From: Georgenia satyanarayanai
GTDB taxonomy: Bacteria; Actinomycetota; Actinomycetes; Actinomycetales; Actinomycetaceae
Length of the DNA: 64,000 bases
Direction: 5' to 3'
Assembly (NCBI RefSeq): GCF_009193135.1
Contig: NZ_VUKC01000011.1
Coordinates: 43,531-107,530 of the forward strand
Position 1 is the stretch's first letter. Every line of letters begins with the position of its first letter. Made by a program: the position numbers and the translations under genes. Under the pieces are notes generated by a model. The model ran no database searches. It saw only the letters and a list, made by a program, of their open reading frames with translations, and was not told where the DNA came from. This document shows positions 14,992 to 24,356 of the stretch, piece after piece.

Positions 14992-15021
14992 CGGTACCAC
15001 CCCTCCCTCTCCCCCTCGCGC

Positions 15022-15088
15022 CGAGCACGCACCCACCGTCACCTGGGGGCCCCGGCGAGGCGTCCAGGTGACCGGCTGTGCGTGCTCG
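15022..15088. terminator. Two-part inverted repeat between convergent DUF3054 and rdgB genes
   Basis: Outer arms of 11 bp (15022-15032 with 15078-15088) and inner arms of 9 bp (15038-15046 with 15064-15072) form one long interrupted hairpin in the 109-nt convergent space. It probably terminates both transcripts. Confidence 0.6.
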
Positions 15089-15100
15089 CGGGGTGGGGCG

Positions 15101-15724
15101 TCAGCCGGCGAAGACCCGGACGACGTGCGGGGCGAGGGCGCGGAACGCCTTGCCCCGGTGGGACACGGCGTTCTTCTCCTCGGCGCTGAGCTCAGCGGCG
15201 GACCGGTCCTCGCCGTCGGGCTGGAGGATGGGGTCGTAGCCGAAGCCGCCGCTGCCGCGAGGCGCGGTGAGCAGCCGCCCGGGCATCTCGCCGGTCTCGA
15301 CGACCTCCTCGCCGCCCGGCGTGACGAGCGCCGCGGCGCAGACGAACCGCGCTCTGCGGTGCTCGGCGGGGACGTCGGAGAGCTGGGCGAGCAGAAGCTC
15401 GAGGTTGGCACGGTCGTCCCCGTGCCGGCCGGCCCAGCGGGCGGAGAAGATCCCGGGCGCGCCGCCGAGGACGTCGACGGCGAGGCCGGAGTCGTCCGCG
15501 ACGGCGGGCAGCCCGGTAGCCGCGGCGAGCGCCCGCGCCTTGATGAGCGCGTTCTCGGCAAAGGTGACGCCGTCCTCGACGGGCTCGGGCGCACCGACGT
15601 CGGCGGCACCGACCACGGACGCGGGGTCGAGGTCAGGCAGGAGCGGGGCGAGGATGGCGCGCAGCTCGCCGATCTTATGGGCGTTGTGCGTGGCGAGGAC
15701 GAGCCGCGCCGCGGTGGCGCTCAC
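15101..15724 (-). CDS. rdgB: Non-canonical purine NTP pyrophosphatase (RdgB/HAM1 family)
   Basis: A 207-residue house-cleaning enzyme that hydrolyses dITP, XTP and ITP to monophosphates. The family motifs are [16 protein letters not shown] at residues 9-24, FAENALIKA near 55, the metal-binding [14 protein letters not shown] near 75, GFGYDPIL near 160 and [10 protein letters not shown] near 188. The gene overlaps the upstream rph by 4 nt, the usual actinobacterial rph-rdgB operon. Confidence 0.95.
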   Translation of the reverse strand: MSATAARLVLATHNAHKIGELRAILAPLLPDLDPASVVGAADVGAPEPVEDGVTFAENALIKARALAAATGLPAVADDSGLAVDVLGGAPGIFSARWAGRHGDDRANLELLLAQLSDVPAEHRRARFVCAAALVTPGGEEVVETGEMPGRLLTAPRGSGGFGYDPILQPDGEDRSAAELSAEEKNAVSHRGKAFRALAPHVVRVFAG

Positions 15725-16491
15725 CGGCCGGCGAGCGGCGCGGCGAGCGCCGTGCGCTGGAGCTCGGTGAGCTTGGCGGTGCCGGTGACGGCCAGGTCGA
15801 GGAGCTCGTCGAGCTCGTGGCGTTCGAAGGGCTTGCGCTCGGCCGTCCCCTGGACCTCGACGAAGCCGCCCGAGCCGGTGACCACGACGTTCATGTCCGT
15901 CTCGGCGGCGACGTCCTCGACGTAGGGCAGGTCGAGGACGGGCTGCCCGTCGACGATCCCCACGGAGACGGCGGCGACGGAGTCGGTGAGCACCGGCGTC
16001 GAGCGCGTCGCGATGGCGCCCTGGGCGACGCCCCAGGCGACGGCGTCGGCGAGGGCCACGTAGGCGCCGGTGATGGCGGCCGTGCGGGTGCCGCCGTCGG
16101 CCTGCAGGACGTCGCAGTCGAGGACGATGGTGTTCTCGCCGAGCGCGCTCACGTCGATGATCGCGCGCAGGGACCGGCCGATGAGGCGGGAGATCTCGTG
16201 GGTGCGGCCCCCGACACGGCCCTTGATGGACTCCCGGTCGCTGCGGGTGTTGGTGGAGCGGGGCAGCATCGCGTACTCCGCGGTGACCCAGCCCTGGCCC
16301 GAGCCCTTGCGCCAGCGCGGCACGCCCTGGGTGAAGGACGCGGCGCAGAGCACCCGGGTGGCGCCGAACTCGACGAGTACGCTGCCCTCGGCACTGTCGA
16401 GCCAGCCTCGGGTGAACCGGACCTCGCGGAGCTCGTCGGGAGCGCGGCCGTCGGCGCGCGGAACGATGGTGCTCGCGGAGGTGTTGGTCAT
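15721..16491 (-). CDS. rph: Ribonuclease PH
   Basis: A 256-residue phosphorolytic 3'-to-5' exoribonuclease that trims tRNA 3' ends. Conserved elements are [17 protein letters not shown] near residue 36, the [20 protein letters not shown] region near 61 cut at its end, the [21 protein letters not shown] region, and the metal/phosphate-site [14 protein letters not shown] near 130. The length fits the family (about 240-260). TAGCCT ends 6 nt before the ATG, so the operon is probably leaderless. In many actinobacteria this pair is directly downstream of murI and the MBL gene; here those lie 21 kb away. Confidence 0.96.
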   Translation of the reverse strand: MTNTSASTIVPRADGRAPDELREVRFTRGWLDSAEGSVLVEFGATRVLCAASFTQGVPRWRKGSGQGWVTAEYAMLPRSTNTRSDRESIKGRVGGRTHEISRLIGRSLRAIIDVSALGENTIVLDCDVLQADGGTRTAAITGAYVALADAVAWGVAQGAIATRSTPVLTDSVAAVSVGIVDGQPVLDLPYVEDVAAETDMNVVVTGSGGFVEVQGTAERKPFERHELDELLDLAVTGTAKLTELQRTALAAPLAGR

Positions 16492-16497
16492 CGGGCC

Positions 16498-16503
16498 AGG
16501 CTA
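16498..16503 (-). promoter_or_regulatory. Leaderless -10 box (TAGCCT) for rph-rdgB
   Basis: On the minus strand TAGCCT ends 6 nt before the rph ATG at 16491, with no Shine-Dalgarno. Confidence 0.45.
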
Positions 16504-16671
16504 GCGACTACCCCGTCGTCGGGGCGAGGCGCGAGCGTCCGAGGTGACCTTCCTCGCCCCTGCCCCCTCTCGTCACCCTCGCGCGGCCAGCCCGCTCACC
16601 GGCCGGCCCGCCACCCACGCGTGCCCTCGTGACCCGCGGTGCTCGACGTCGGATTCCACCGCGAGGAGCGG

Positions 16672-17373
16672 TCAGGCGACCGGGCCCTGGACCCGCTCCA
16701 GCGCGTCGAGGGCGACGAGGACGCCGACGATCCCGACGATCCACGAGGTCGTCTCCGCTCCGGTGCGCTCCATCCACCCCGCGAGGCGCTCGAGGGGTGG
16801 CTGCACCAGACGTCCGGAGACGAGTCGGGCACCGAGCAGGAGGAGCGCGGGCAGCACCATGACGACGCAGTACGCGGCGAGGACGCCCACCCGGAGGGGA
16901 AGCGTGAGCCCGGACGCCGCGATGATGCCCGTCGCCGCGAGGTAGGGCAGCATCGTCGCGACCTCGAGGACGGCGGCGGCCAGCGCCAGTGCCATGAGTC
17001 CACCCGACCCCGCCTCCGAGCCCATCGCGCGGGTCCGCCACCGCAGCAGCCGCCCGGACCGCTCGCCTTCGCGCCTGCGCCCGACGACGAAGCTCGCCAC
17101 CACCAGGGCGACGCCGAGGGCGAGCTGGAGGCGCGCGACGACGGGGTTGTCGAGCAGCCCGCCCATGTTCTCCAGGAGCGCCCCGGCACCGGCCACGAGC
17201 ACGATCCCGAGCAGCAGGTAGAACCCCGTCACCGTGCCGAGGAAGACGAGGATCCGGCCCACGCGAACCCGCCCGGGGGTGAGGAGGAGCCAGATCGGGA
17301 TGAGGAGGGTGCCGAAGCTCGTCGAGTCGACGAGCGCGAGCACGGCGAGGGTCGCCACCGTTGCCAGGGTCAT
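16672..17373 (-). CDS. GAP family (Sap/LysE-like) membrane protein
   Basis: A 233-residue polytopic membrane protein with about six hydrophobic segments (near residues 3-25, 37-62, 78-98, 124-147, 157-185 and 210-228). It fits the GAP family related to the mycobacterial sulfolipid-addressing protein Sap and to LysE-type exporters. The VDSTSFGTLLIPIWLLL segment in the first helices is typical. A charged cytoplasmic loop (about 98-118) is rich in Arg. The substrate is unknown; mycobacterial relatives are tied to glycopeptidolipid or sulfolipid export. It is divergent from the histidine-kinase gene, with 110 nt between starts. About 170 nt downstream (16500-16671) hold no gene that I can support. 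Confidence 0.82.
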   Translation of the reverse strand: MTLATVATLAVLALVDSTSFGTLLIPIWLLLTPGRVRVGRILVFLGTVTGFYLLLGIVLVAGAGALLENMGGLLDNPVVARLQLALGVALVVASFVVGRRREGERSGRLLRWRTRAMGSEAGSGGLMALALAAAVLEVATMLPYLAATGIIAASGLTLPLRVGVLAAYCVVMVLPALLLLGARLVSGRLVQPPLERLAGWMERTGAETTSWIVGIVGVLVALDALERVQGPVA

Positions 17374-17483
17374 GCCACGACGGTGGCGCCGGCTCGCCCG
17401 TCCCGTCGTCGGCCGACGGGACGAGCGTCGCGTACATCCTTCGACGGACCGACCGGGAACGGTGCCTGTGCTGGGATAGGGGC

Positions 17484-18698
17484 GTGCGCGAGCAGGTCGG
17501 GTTGTGGCGTGAGAGGACGAGCGGGACGGACAGTGCCCGCGTCGTCCGCGACGCCGTCGCGACCTTCGCCGCCGGACTCGCGCTGCTCGGCGTGGGCCTC
17601 GTCGGCACGTGGGGCGGCGGCCCGTCCCTCGCAGGCACCCGGTGGTGGTTCGTCCTCACGCTCGCCGCCATGTGCGCGCTCCTTCTCGGCAAGGCACGTC
17701 GCCCCCTCGTGACGCTCACGGGCGGCACGCTCGTCTTCGCCGTCGACCTCGCCCTGGGCGGCAGCATGGGCGTGGCGATCGGCCTGCTCGACCTCATCTA
17801 CTCCGCCGCGCTGCGGGTGGGCGCACCGGCGCTGAGACGGCTCGGGACGGGCGTGGCCGCGTGCGTCATCGGCGCGACGGTGGCGGCGTTCGCCGCCACC
17901 GGTGACCTGCGGGAGACCGCAAACGTCGCGCTGCTCACCTTCGCGGTGCTCGGCACGCCGCTGTGGTGGGGACGCTCGGTCCGCCAGCAGGCCGAGCTCG
18001 CCGCGCTCGCCTCCGCCCGTGCCCGCGACCTGGCCCGCATCGGGGAGCTGCGCGAGCAGGAGGTCGTCCACGCCGAGCGCACGCGGATGGCCGGGGACCT
18101 GCACGACGCGCTCGCCAGTCACCTCTCGGCCGTCGCGATCCACTCCGAGGCCGCCCTCGCGGCACCGCGCCGCTCGGACGACGTGCACGCGGCCCACCGC
18201 GACCGCGAGGCCCTGTCCGCGATCCGGGCATCCAGCGTCGCAGCGCTGCGTGAGATGCGGGCGATGATCGACCTCCTGCGCGCCGGGGAGGAGACCCGGA
18301 CCAGCCCGGCCAGACTCGACGAGCTCGACGCCCTCGTTGCGGGGTTCCGCGGCCAGGGCATGGCCGTGTCGGTGCGCCGTGCCGTGCCGGCCGAGCTGCC
18401 CGCCGCCGTCGACCAGGCCGCCTACCGCATCGTGCAGGAGTCCCTCGCCAACGCGCTGCGCCACGGCCGTGGCGGCCCGGTGGACATCGCCGTCGACCGT
18501 GCCGACGGTGCCCTCCGCGTCGACGTCGTGAACCAGCTCGCCCGGACCGACGGCGGACGTGCCGCGCGGCCCGGGTCGGGGGTCGGGCTCCTCACGATGC
18601 GCGAGCGCGCCGAAGCCCTCGGCGGCACCTTCCGGGCCGGGGCCGACACCGGCAGCTGGCGCGTACACGCCACGATCCCCGTCGAGGAGGGCCCATGA
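17484..18698 (+). CDS. NarL-type sensor histidine kinase (HisKA_3)
   Basis: A 404-residue membrane sensor kinase. Four to five hydrophobic segments (about residues 24-44, 53-69, 76-105, 120-140 and 148-163) form the input region without a clear extracellular domain. A linker coil leads to the HisKA_3 dimerisation domain with phospho-acceptor His207 in MAGDLHDALASHLSA. The HATPase domain follows (about 295-400), with the N-box in VQESLANALRHG and the G-box in GSGVGLLTMRERAEALGG. The next gene overlaps by 4 nt and encodes the partner regulator. The signal is unknown; such membrane-embedded sensors often respond to envelope stress (family knowledge). GTG start at 17484, with no good Shine-Dalgarno. 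Confidence 0.92.
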   Translation: MREQVGLWRERTSGTDSARVVRDAVATFAAGLALLGVGLVGTWGGGPSLAGTRWWFVLTLAAMCALLLGKARRPLVTLTGGTLVFAVDLALGGSMGVAIGLLDLIYSAALRVGAPALRRLGTGVAACVIGATVAAFAATGDLRETANVALLTFAVLGTPLWWGRSVRQQAELAALASARARDLARIGELREQEVVHAERTRMAGDLHDALASHLSAVAIHSEAALAAPRRSDDVHAAHRDREALSAIRASSVAALREMRAMIDLLRAGEETRTSPARLDELDALVAGFRGQGMAVSVRRAVPAELPAAVDQAAYRIVQESLANALRHGRGGPVDIAVDRADGALRVDVVNQLARTDGGRAARPGSGVGLLTMRERAEALGGTFRAGADTGSWRVHATIPVEEGP

Positions 18699-19336
18699 CC
18701 ATCCGCGTCATCGTCGCCGACGACCACGCCGCCATCCGGTCGGGCCTGCGGCTCATCCTCGAGTCCGCCGACGACGTCACGGTCGTCGCCGAGGCGGCCG
18801 ACGGCACCAGCGCCGTCACCAACGCTCGGGCGCTGCGACCGGACGTCGTGCTCATGGACGTCCGCATGCCGGGAACAGACGGCATCGCCGCCACCCGAAC
18901 CGTCGTCGCCGACGGGCTGGCCGACGTCCTTGTCCTCACCACCTTCGACCTCGACGAGTACGTCTTCGGGGCGTTGCGGGCGGGGGCGGCCGGGTTCCTC
19001 CTCAAGACCGTCGACGCCGCCACCCTCCTGGACGCCGTGCGCCGTGTCGCGGCCGGGGAGGGCGTCGTGGCCCCGGAGGTGACCCGCCGGCTGCTCCACG
19101 CCTTCGCCGGGACACCGGAGCCGGCGGCCCCGCCCGCCGACGTCTCCTCGCTTACCGAGCGCGAGCGCGAGGTGCTCACCGGCCTCGGGCAGGGGCTGTC
19201 CAACGCGGGGCTCGCCACCTCGCTCCGCATCAGCGAGGCGACCGCCAAGACGCACGTGTCCCGCGTCCTCGCCAAGCTGGGCTGCACCTCGCGCGTGCAG
19301 GCGGCGATCCGGGCCCGCGAGGCGGGCCTCACCTGA
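18695..19336 (+). CDS. NarL/FixJ-family response regulator
   Basis: A 213-residue response regulator. The receiver domain (residues 2-118) has the acidic pocket Asp9/Asp10, phospho-acceptor Asp55 in VVLMDVRMPG, the Thr/Ser switch in LVLTTFDLDEY, and Lys near 105 in GFLLKTVD. The C-terminal LuxR-type HTH domain begins SSLTEREREVLTGLGQGLSN near residue 149, with ISEATAKTHVSRVLAKLG as the DNA-contacting helices. It is translationally coupled to the kinase (ATGA). Targets are unknown. Confidence 0.94.
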   Translation: MTIRVIVADDHAAIRSGLRLILESADDVTVVAEAADGTSAVTNARALRPDVVLMDVRMPGTDGIAATRTVVADGLADVLVLTTFDLDEYVFGALRAGAAGFLLKTVDAATLLDAVRRVAAGEGVVAPEVTRRLLHAFAGTPEPAAPPADVSSLTEREREVLTGLGQGLSNAGLATSLRISEATAKTHVSRVLAKLGCTSRVQAAIRAREAGLT

Positions 19337-19362
19337 GTCGCACCACCACCACCACCCGACGA

Positions 19363-19424
19363 CGCACGTGGTGAGCTGAACGACCCGACGCCGCGGGCTG
19401 CCCGGCGTGCGTGCACCACGTGCG
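19363..19424. terminator. Long palindrome between convergent response-regulator and beta-glucosidase genes
   Basis: Perfect 11-bp arms (19363-19373 and 19414-19424) enclose a 40-nt loop that itself can pair near ACGCC and GGCGT. It occupies the 116-nt convergent gap and likely acts as a two-way terminator. Its layout and part of its arm sequence resemble the palindromes at 33557 and 42009. Confidence 0.5.
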
Positions 19425-19452
19425 ACGTTGGGGGCGCGGACGGACGTCTGCC

Positions 19453-20889
19453 TCAGGCCTCCTGGGCCGCGATGAGGTCGGCGTACCAGTGGGCGCTGGC
19501 CTTCTTCGTGCGCTCCTGGGTCTCGTAGTCCACGTGGACGATGCCGAAGCGCTTGGAGTAGCCGTAGCCCCACTCGAAGTTGTCCAGCAGTGACCACACG
19601 TAGTACCCGCGCACGGGTGCACCGGCGGCGACGGCGTCGCTGACGGCCTGGACGTGGTCGCGCAGGTACTCGATGCGGTCGAGGTCCTGGATGCTGCCGT
19701 CGGACCGGACGTGGTCGGGGAAGGCGGCGCCGTTCTCCGTCACCATGAGCTGCAGGCCCGGGTGCTCGCGGTGCATCCGCACGAGGAGCTCGGTGAGGCC
19801 GCGCGCGTCGATGGACCAGCCCATCTCGGTGTACGGGCCGGGCTGCTGCGGGAACTCGATGTCGTCGCATGCGGGCCAGGGGCTGGCCGTGCTCGCACCG
19901 TGACCGTCGGCCTCCTCGCGCTCCCCCACGCCGTCGTACGCGCGCACGACCGTGGGGCTGTAGTAGTTCACGCCGAGGACGTCGAGGGGCTGGTGGATGA
20001 GCTCGAGGTCGCCCTCCTGGACGAAGGACCAGTCGGTGACCGAGGCCGTCGCCGCGATGATGTCCTGCGGGTAGGAACCGCTGAGCACCGGGTCGAGGAA
20101 GACGCGGTTCTGCAGGCCGTCGATCCGCCGCGCGGCGGCGACGTCGGCCGGTGCGTCGGTGGCGGGGTTCACCCAGGCGAGGTTGAGGGTGAGCCCGACC
20201 GTCGCGTCGGGGCGCTCGGCGCGGATCGCCGCTGTCGCCAGGCCGTGGGCCAGGTTGAGGTGGTGGACGGCGGCGAGGACGTCGGCGTGGTTCGTGCGGC
20301 CCGGGGCGTGGACGCCGCTGCCGTAGCCGAGGTAGGACGAGCACCACGGCTCGTTGAGGGTGATGAAGGTGCGCAGGCGGTCCCCGAGACGGGCGGCGAC
20401 GACGCCCGCGTACTCGGCGAAGCGCTCCGCCGTCGCCCGGGCCGGCCAGCCGCCGGCATCCTCGAGGGCCTGGGGCAGGTCCCAGTGGTAGAGCGTCGCG
20501 GCCGGGGTGATACCGGCGGCGAGGAGCTCGTCGATGAGGCTCGAGTAGAAGTCGATCCCCGCCTCGTTCACCGGGCCGAGGCTGTCGGCGGTGACCTGCG
20601 GGGTGATCCGGGGCCAGGCGATGGAGAAGCGGTAGGTCTGCAGACCGAGCTCCTTCATGGTCGCGACGTCCTCGCGGAAGCGGTTGTAGTGGTCGTCCGC
20701 GACGTCGCCGGTGTCCCCGTTCTGCACCTTGCCGGGGGTGTGGCTATAGGTGTCCCAGATGGACGGCGTGCGGCCGCCCGCGTCGGCGGCGCCCTCGATC
20801 TGGTAGGCGGCGGTGGCGGCGCCCCAGACGAAGCTCTTGGGAAGGTCGAGGCGGAGCGTGTCGGGCGCGGTGGTGGTCTGGATGCTCAT
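19453..20889 (-). CDS. GH1 family beta-glucosidase
   Basis: A 478-residue glycoside hydrolase family 1 enzyme, the usual length. The N-terminal signature [16 protein letters not shown] is near residue 20. The acid/base Glu is in TLNEP near residue 182, and the nucleophile Glu is in VTENG near 380. The substrate-binding Trp region [18 protein letters not shown] is near 430. There is no signal peptide, so it works inside the cell on imported beta-glucosides such as cellobiose. It is the last gene of the transporter operon and is separated from the permease gene by a short hairpin. Confidence 0.95.
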   Translation of the reverse strand: MSIQTTTAPDTLRLDLPKSFVWGAATAAYQIEGAADAGGRTPSIWDTYSHTPGKVQNGDTGDVADDHYNRFREDVATMKELGLQTYRFSIAWPRITPQVTADSLGPVNEAGIDFYSSLIDELLAAGITPAATLYHWDLPQALEDAGGWPARATAERFAEYAGVVAARLGDRLRTFITLNEPWCSSYLGYGSGVHAPGRTNHADVLAAVHHLNLAHGLATAAIRAERPDATVGLTLNLAWVNPATDAPADVAAARRIDGLQNRVFLDPVLSGSYPQDIIAATASVTDWSFVQEGDLELIHQPLDVLGVNYYSPTVVRAYDGVGEREEADGHGASTASPWPACDDIEFPQQPGPYTEMGWSIDARGLTELLVRMHREHPGLQLMVTENGAAFPDHVRSDGSIQDLDRIEYLRDHVQAVSDAVAAGAPVRGYYVWSLLDNFEWGYGYSKRFGIVHVDYETQERTKKASAHWYADLIAAQEA

Positions 20890-20899
20890 GGTGGTGAAT

Positions 20900-20917
20900 C
20901 AGGGCGCTGGCGCCCTG
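20900..20917 (-). repeat. Intercistronic hairpin between sugar permease and beta-glucosidase genes
   Basis: An 8-bp perfect stem (20900-20907 with 20910-20917) and a 2-nt loop in the 56-nt gap. It may reduce read-through or protect the upstream mRNA end. Confidence 0.5.
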
Positions 20918-20945
20918 CTCCCTTCTTCGTGGGTGAGAGGTGGCG

Positions 20946-21836
20946 TCAGCCCTTGACGGCGCCGGCCATGATGCCGCTGACGATCTGGCGGCCGAGCAGG
21001 ATGAAGACGACGACGACGGGCAGCGTGCCGATGAGCGTGCCGGCCATGATGATGGCGGTGTCCGGCACGTAGCCGCTGCCCAGGTTGTTGAGAGCGACCT
21101 GGACGGTCGGGTTGGACGAGTTGAGCGTGATGACCGGCCAGAAGAAGTCGTTCCAGGCCGTCATGAACGTGAGCATGCCGAGCACCGCCATGCCCGGGCG
21201 GGCGATCGGGAGCACGATGCTCCAGAAGGTGCGCAGCGAGGTCGCCCCGTCCACCCGAGCCGCCTCGATGAGCTCGTCCGGCAGGGACTGCATGAGGTAC
21301 TGGCGCATGAAGAAGACGCCGAAGGCCGAGACGAGCGTCGGCAGGATGACCGAGGACAGGCGTCCCGCGAGGTCGAGCTCGGACATGACCATGTAGAGGG
21401 GCACGACGCCGAGGGTCGGCGGGATCATCATCGTCCCCAGCGTCATGCCGAACAGCGCCTTCTTGCCCTTGAAGCGCAGCTTGGCGAAGGCGAAGCCGGC
21501 GAGGGTGCAGAAGAGCAGCGTGGCGACGGTGACCGTGCCCGAGACGATGACCGAGTTGGTGATCGCCAGCGCGATGTTCTGCTGGTCGAGCGCCGTCTGG
21601 ATGTTCGCCCACAGGTTCGGGCCGGGGGTGAGCGGGGGCGGTGACTGGACCATCTCCGACATCGGCCGGCTCGCCGCGACGACCATGTAGTAGAAGGGCG
21701 CAACGAAGAGGAAGGCCGTGACGCCGAGGACGACGTAGGTCAGCCAGCCGGCGCCGTGGTTGTCGCGCTTGCGCGAACGGCGCGGCGCGGCCAGCGGCGT
21801 GCCGGGGATGGCGGGCGGGCGGGTGATCGTCGTCAT
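20946..21836 (-). CDS. Carbohydrate ABC transporter permease (MalG/CebG-like)
   Basis: A 296-residue inner-membrane permease with six hydrophobic segments (about residues 33-53, 92-115, 125-147, 158-178, 205-225 and 262-283). The cytoplasmic EAA loop that contacts the ATPase reads ELIEAARVDGATSLRTFWSI near residue 182. The ATG start overlaps the stop of the other permease gene by one base, so the two are cotranslated. No ATPase gene is in the operon; a shared MsiK-type ATPase elsewhere is expected for this transporter class in actinobacteria. Confidence 0.93.
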   Translation of the reverse strand: MTTITRPPAIPGTPLAAPRRSRKRDNHGAGWLTYVVLGVTAFLFVAPFYYMVVAASRPMSEMVQSPPPLTPGPNLWANIQTALDQQNIALAITNSVIVSGTVTVATLLFCTLAGFAFAKLRFKGKKALFGMTLGTMMIPPTLGVVPLYMVMSELDLAGRLSSVILPTLVSAFGVFFMRQYLMQSLPDELIEAARVDGATSLRTFWSIVLPIARPGMAVLGMLTFMTAWNDFFWPVITLNSSNPTVQVALNNLGSGYVPDTAIIMAGTLIGTLPVVVVFILLGRQIVSGIMAGAVKG

Positions 21837-22840
21837 CAGTCTCCCCCGTCGGTGAGGCGCTGGCGGGTACGCAGGCGCACGAGTGCGGTGTTGAGCAGGA
21901 CGAGGACGATGATGAGCAGGAAGGTCACCCACGCGACGGCGGCCGCCCGGCCGAGGCTGCCGAACTGCCAGCCCTGCTGGTACATGAACAGACCCAGCGT
22001 CTGGTACTGGTTGACGGCGCCTCCGTTGGGTGTGCCGCCGCCGAAGAGCAGCGGTTCACCGAAGAGCTGGGTGGCACCGATCGTCGAGACGACGACGGTG
22101 AACACGATCGTGGGGCGCAGGCCCGGGAGCGTGATGTGGCGGAACTGCTGCCACCGGCTCGCGCCGTCGAGCGACGCGGCCTCGTACAGGTCGAAGGGGA
22201 TCGACTGCATGCCGGCGAGGTAGATGAGGGCGTTGTACCCCGTCCACCGCCACGTCACGATGACGGCGATGGCGATCTGCGCGCTGAGGTTGCCGTTGCG
22301 CCAGTCGATGGCGTCCATGCCGATGAGGGACAGGATCCAGTTCGCGAAGCCGCCGTCGCGCCCGAAGATCTGCGCGAAGACCAGTGTCGACGCGGCGACG
22401 GAGGTCGCGTACGGCATGATCATCGAGATCCGGAAGAAGTTCCGGGCCCGCATCTTGTAGTTGAGCAGGTGCGCCAGGCCCAGGGCGAGGATCAGCTGCG
22501 GCACCGTCGAGAGGACGCCGATGGTGAAGGTCTTGAGCAGCGCGTTGTAGAACTTCGGGTTCTCGAAGAGCCAGACGAAGTTGTCCAGCCCCACCCACGT
22601 CATCTCGGAGTTGAGGCGGAAGTCGTAGAGGCTGACCCACACCGTGTAGATGAGGGGGAACAGCCCGAAGGCGGCGAAGAGCAGGAAGAACGGCGCCACG
22701 TAGACGTAGGGCGCTGTCACGGCCTCCCACCGGAAGATCCGGGACCGCAGGGTGCGGCGGGGCGGCCTCGGCGCGGGACGCGTCGGGGGCTCGGGGACCG
22801 GCGCGCTCGCTGCCGGCCGCGCGGGGACGGTGGAAGTCAT
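21836..22840 (-). CDS. Carbohydrate ABC transporter permease (MalF/CebF-like)
   Basis: A 334-residue permease. A long Pro/Arg-rich cytoplasmic N-tail (1-40) precedes six hydrophobic segments beginning YVYVAPFFLLFAAFGLFPLI cut near residue 45. The EAA motif reads DLYEAASLDGASRWQQFRHI near residue 212. I chose the ATG at 22840, where the Pro-rich tail starts; upstream codons are of shadow-type composition. It lies between the binding-protein gene, after a strong hairpin, and its partner permease. Confidence 0.92.
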   Translation of the reverse strand: MTSTVPARPAASAPVPEPPTRPAPRPPRRTLRSRIFRWEAVTAPYVYVAPFFLLFAAFGLFPLIYTVWVSLYDFRLNSEMTWVGLDNFVWLFENPKFYNALLKTFTIGVLSTVPQLILALGLAHLLNYKMRARNFFRISMIMPYATSVAASTLVFAQIFGRDGGFANWILSLIGMDAIDWRNGNLSAQIAIAVIVTWRWTGYNALIYLAGMQSIPFDLYEAASLDGASRWQQFRHITLPGLRPTIVFTVVVSTIGATQLFGEPLLFGGGTPNGGAVNQYQTLGLFMYQQGWQFGSLGRAAAVAWVTFLLIIVLVLLNTALVRLRTRQRLTDGGD

Positions 22841-22879
22841 GGGGGCCTCTCGGCGGGACGGGACGGGATCGCGGCGGAC

Positions 22880-22912
22880 CGGTGGGGCGGGCGGCGCGCG
22901 CCCGCCCCACCG
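22880..22912 (-). terminator. Strong hairpin between binding-protein and permease genes (attenuator)
   Basis: A perfect 14-bp GC-rich stem (22880-22893 with 22899-22912) and a 5-nt loop. It is placed immediately after the lipoprotein gene stop and before the permease genes. This position commonly lowers expression of the permeases relative to the binding protein or stabilises the upstream mRNA. Confidence 0.7.
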
Positions 22913-22919
22913 CGGACCG

Positions 22920-24227
22920 TCAGCCGACCTGGTTGAGGATCTGGGAGACGCCGTTCTCCCACGCCTCGGCCGGGTCGACGCCGTTGACCTCGACGGACAG
23001 CAGCGCCTGGACGAGGGCGTTCTTGGCCACGCCGTCGTGCGGGCCGAGGATCTGCGTCGGCGCGTTCTCGGCGGACGTCGTGAACACCTCACCGGTGGGG
23101 GCACCGTTGAAGTACTCGTCGGTCGTGTCGCCCACGAGCGCGATGGCGCCGGTGTTGGACGGGAAGTTGCCGACGTTCTCGAAGACGGCGGCCTGCTGCT
23201 CGGCGTCGGTCAGCCACGCGAGGAGCTCGGCTGCCTCCTCCTTGTTCTCGCTGGCGGCCGGGATGCCGAGGTAGGCACCGCCCCAGTTGCCGCCCTGCCC
23301 GCCGGGGAGCGTGGTGATGTTCCACTGGCCGCTCCCGGCGTCCCCGGCCTTGCCCTTGATGTAGCCGATCATCCACGAGGGGCACGCGATCGAGGCGAAG
23401 GTGCCGCTCCCGAAGCCCGCGTCCCAGCTCGGGTCGACGAACTGCTCGAGCTTGGCGGTCAGCCCGTCCTGGCCGGCCTGCGCCGCCATGTCGAAGGCCG
23501 CACGGACGGCCGGGTTGCTGTCGACGACGAGCTCGCCGGCCTCGTCGTGGTAGATCTCCGACTCGGTCGAGATGATCGCGTTGTACAGGCCACCGGCCGA
23601 GTCGTGGAAGGCCGTGCCGTCAGGCGCTCCCGCCGTGAACTCCTCCCCGAGGGCGAGGAAGTCCTCCCAGGAGCCGAGCTGCGCGGCGAGCTCGTCAGGA
23701 TCCGACGGCACGCCGGCCGCCTCGAAGAGGTCGGAGCGGTAGCACAGCGCCATCGGCCCGATGTCGGTGCCCAGCCCCAGGACGCGGCCGTCCGCGGTCG
23801 TGGCGGCGTCTGCCTTCCACTGGACGTAGTCCCCGACGCGGTCGCCGGCCACGGTCTCGCTCAGGTCGGTCCACAGGTCCGCCTGGTTGGCGGTGACCTC
23901 GGAGATCCGGGCGACCTCGATGCCCTGGATGTCCGCGGTGCCGCTGCCGGAGTTGAGCTTTGTCTGCAGTGCGGGCCAGTACTTGTCCTCACCCTGGGTG
24001 GAGTCGTACTCGATGACGATGTCGGGGTTCTCCTCCATGTACTGCTCGAAGAGACCCGACTCCTCGAAGCCGAAGGTGCCGAAGAGGGAGACGGTGAGGG
24101 TGGTCTTGCCGCCGCTGCTCGAGTCGGCCGCCGCCGAGTCGGTGCTGGCGCTGTCCCCGCAGGCGGACAGCGTCAGTGCGCCCGCCGTGATGGCCGCGAT
24201 CACGGCCACAGACTTCCTGGTGTGCAT
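22920..24227 (-). CDS. Sugar ABC transporter substrate-binding lipoprotein (SBP family 1)
   Basis: A 435-residue extracellular lipoprotein. The signal peptide (1-22) ends in lipobox LSAC with lipidated Cys23. A Ser/Ala-rich linker and a family-1 solute-binding domain follow. VTANQADLWTDLSETVAGD and the NFPSNTGAIAL segment fit sugar-binding proteins of the cellobiose/maltose group. With the adjacent GH1 enzyme and CebR-like regulator, cellobiose or another beta-glucoside is the likely ligand (inference). The gene leads the operon, preceded by a leader hairpin and a LacI-type operator. Confidence 0.93.
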   Translation of the reverse strand: MHTRKSVAVIAAITAGALTLSACGDSASTDSAAADSSSGGKTTLTVSLFGTFGFEESGLFEQYMEENPDIVIEYDSTQGEDKYWPALQTKLNSGSGTADIQGIEVARISEVTANQADLWTDLSETVAGDRVGDYVQWKADAATTADGRVLGLGTDIGPMALCYRSDLFEAAGVPSDPDELAAQLGSWEDFLALGEEFTAGAPDGTAFHDSAGGLYNAIISTESEIYHDEAGELVVDSNPAVRAAFDMAAQAGQDGLTAKLEQFVDPSWDAGFGSGTFASIACPSWMIGYIKGKAGDAGSGQWNITTLPGGQGGNWGGAYLGIPAASENKEEAAELLAWLTDAEQQAAVFENVGNFPSNTGAIALVGDTTDEYFNGAPTGEVFTTSAENAPTQILGPHDGVAKNALVQALLSVEVNGVDPAEAWENGVSQILNQVG

Positions 24228-24266
24228 TGCTCCTCCTCGCGGCCGAAGCGGCCGGCTGGTGTCGGC

Positions 24267-24292
24267 GGGCGATCAGGCCGTCCTGATCGCCC
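24267..24292 (-). promoter_or_regulatory. Hairpin in the 5' leader of the sugar transporter operon
   Basis: A perfect 11-bp stem (24267-24277 with 24282-24292) and a 4-nt loop between the operator and the start codon. It may affect mRNA stability. It lacks features of a known riboswitch. Confidence 0.4.
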
Positions 24293-24342
24293 CGTCCGGG
24301 CCCCCAGCTCTTCCTGGGCGACTCGGGAACGGATGGGCGCCG

Positions 24343-24356
24343 TGGAAGCGGTTCCA
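24343..24356. promoter_or_regulatory. LacI-family operator (TGGAAGCGGTTCCA)
   Basis: A 14-bp near-perfect palindrome with a central CG and the AANCGNTT core of LacI-family operators, 116 nt before the binding-protein start. It resembles the CebR box of Streptomyces (TGGGAGCGCTCCCA) with A/T substituted in the arms. A TGGAAGCGGT half-site recurs before lacI itself. Confidence 0.7.
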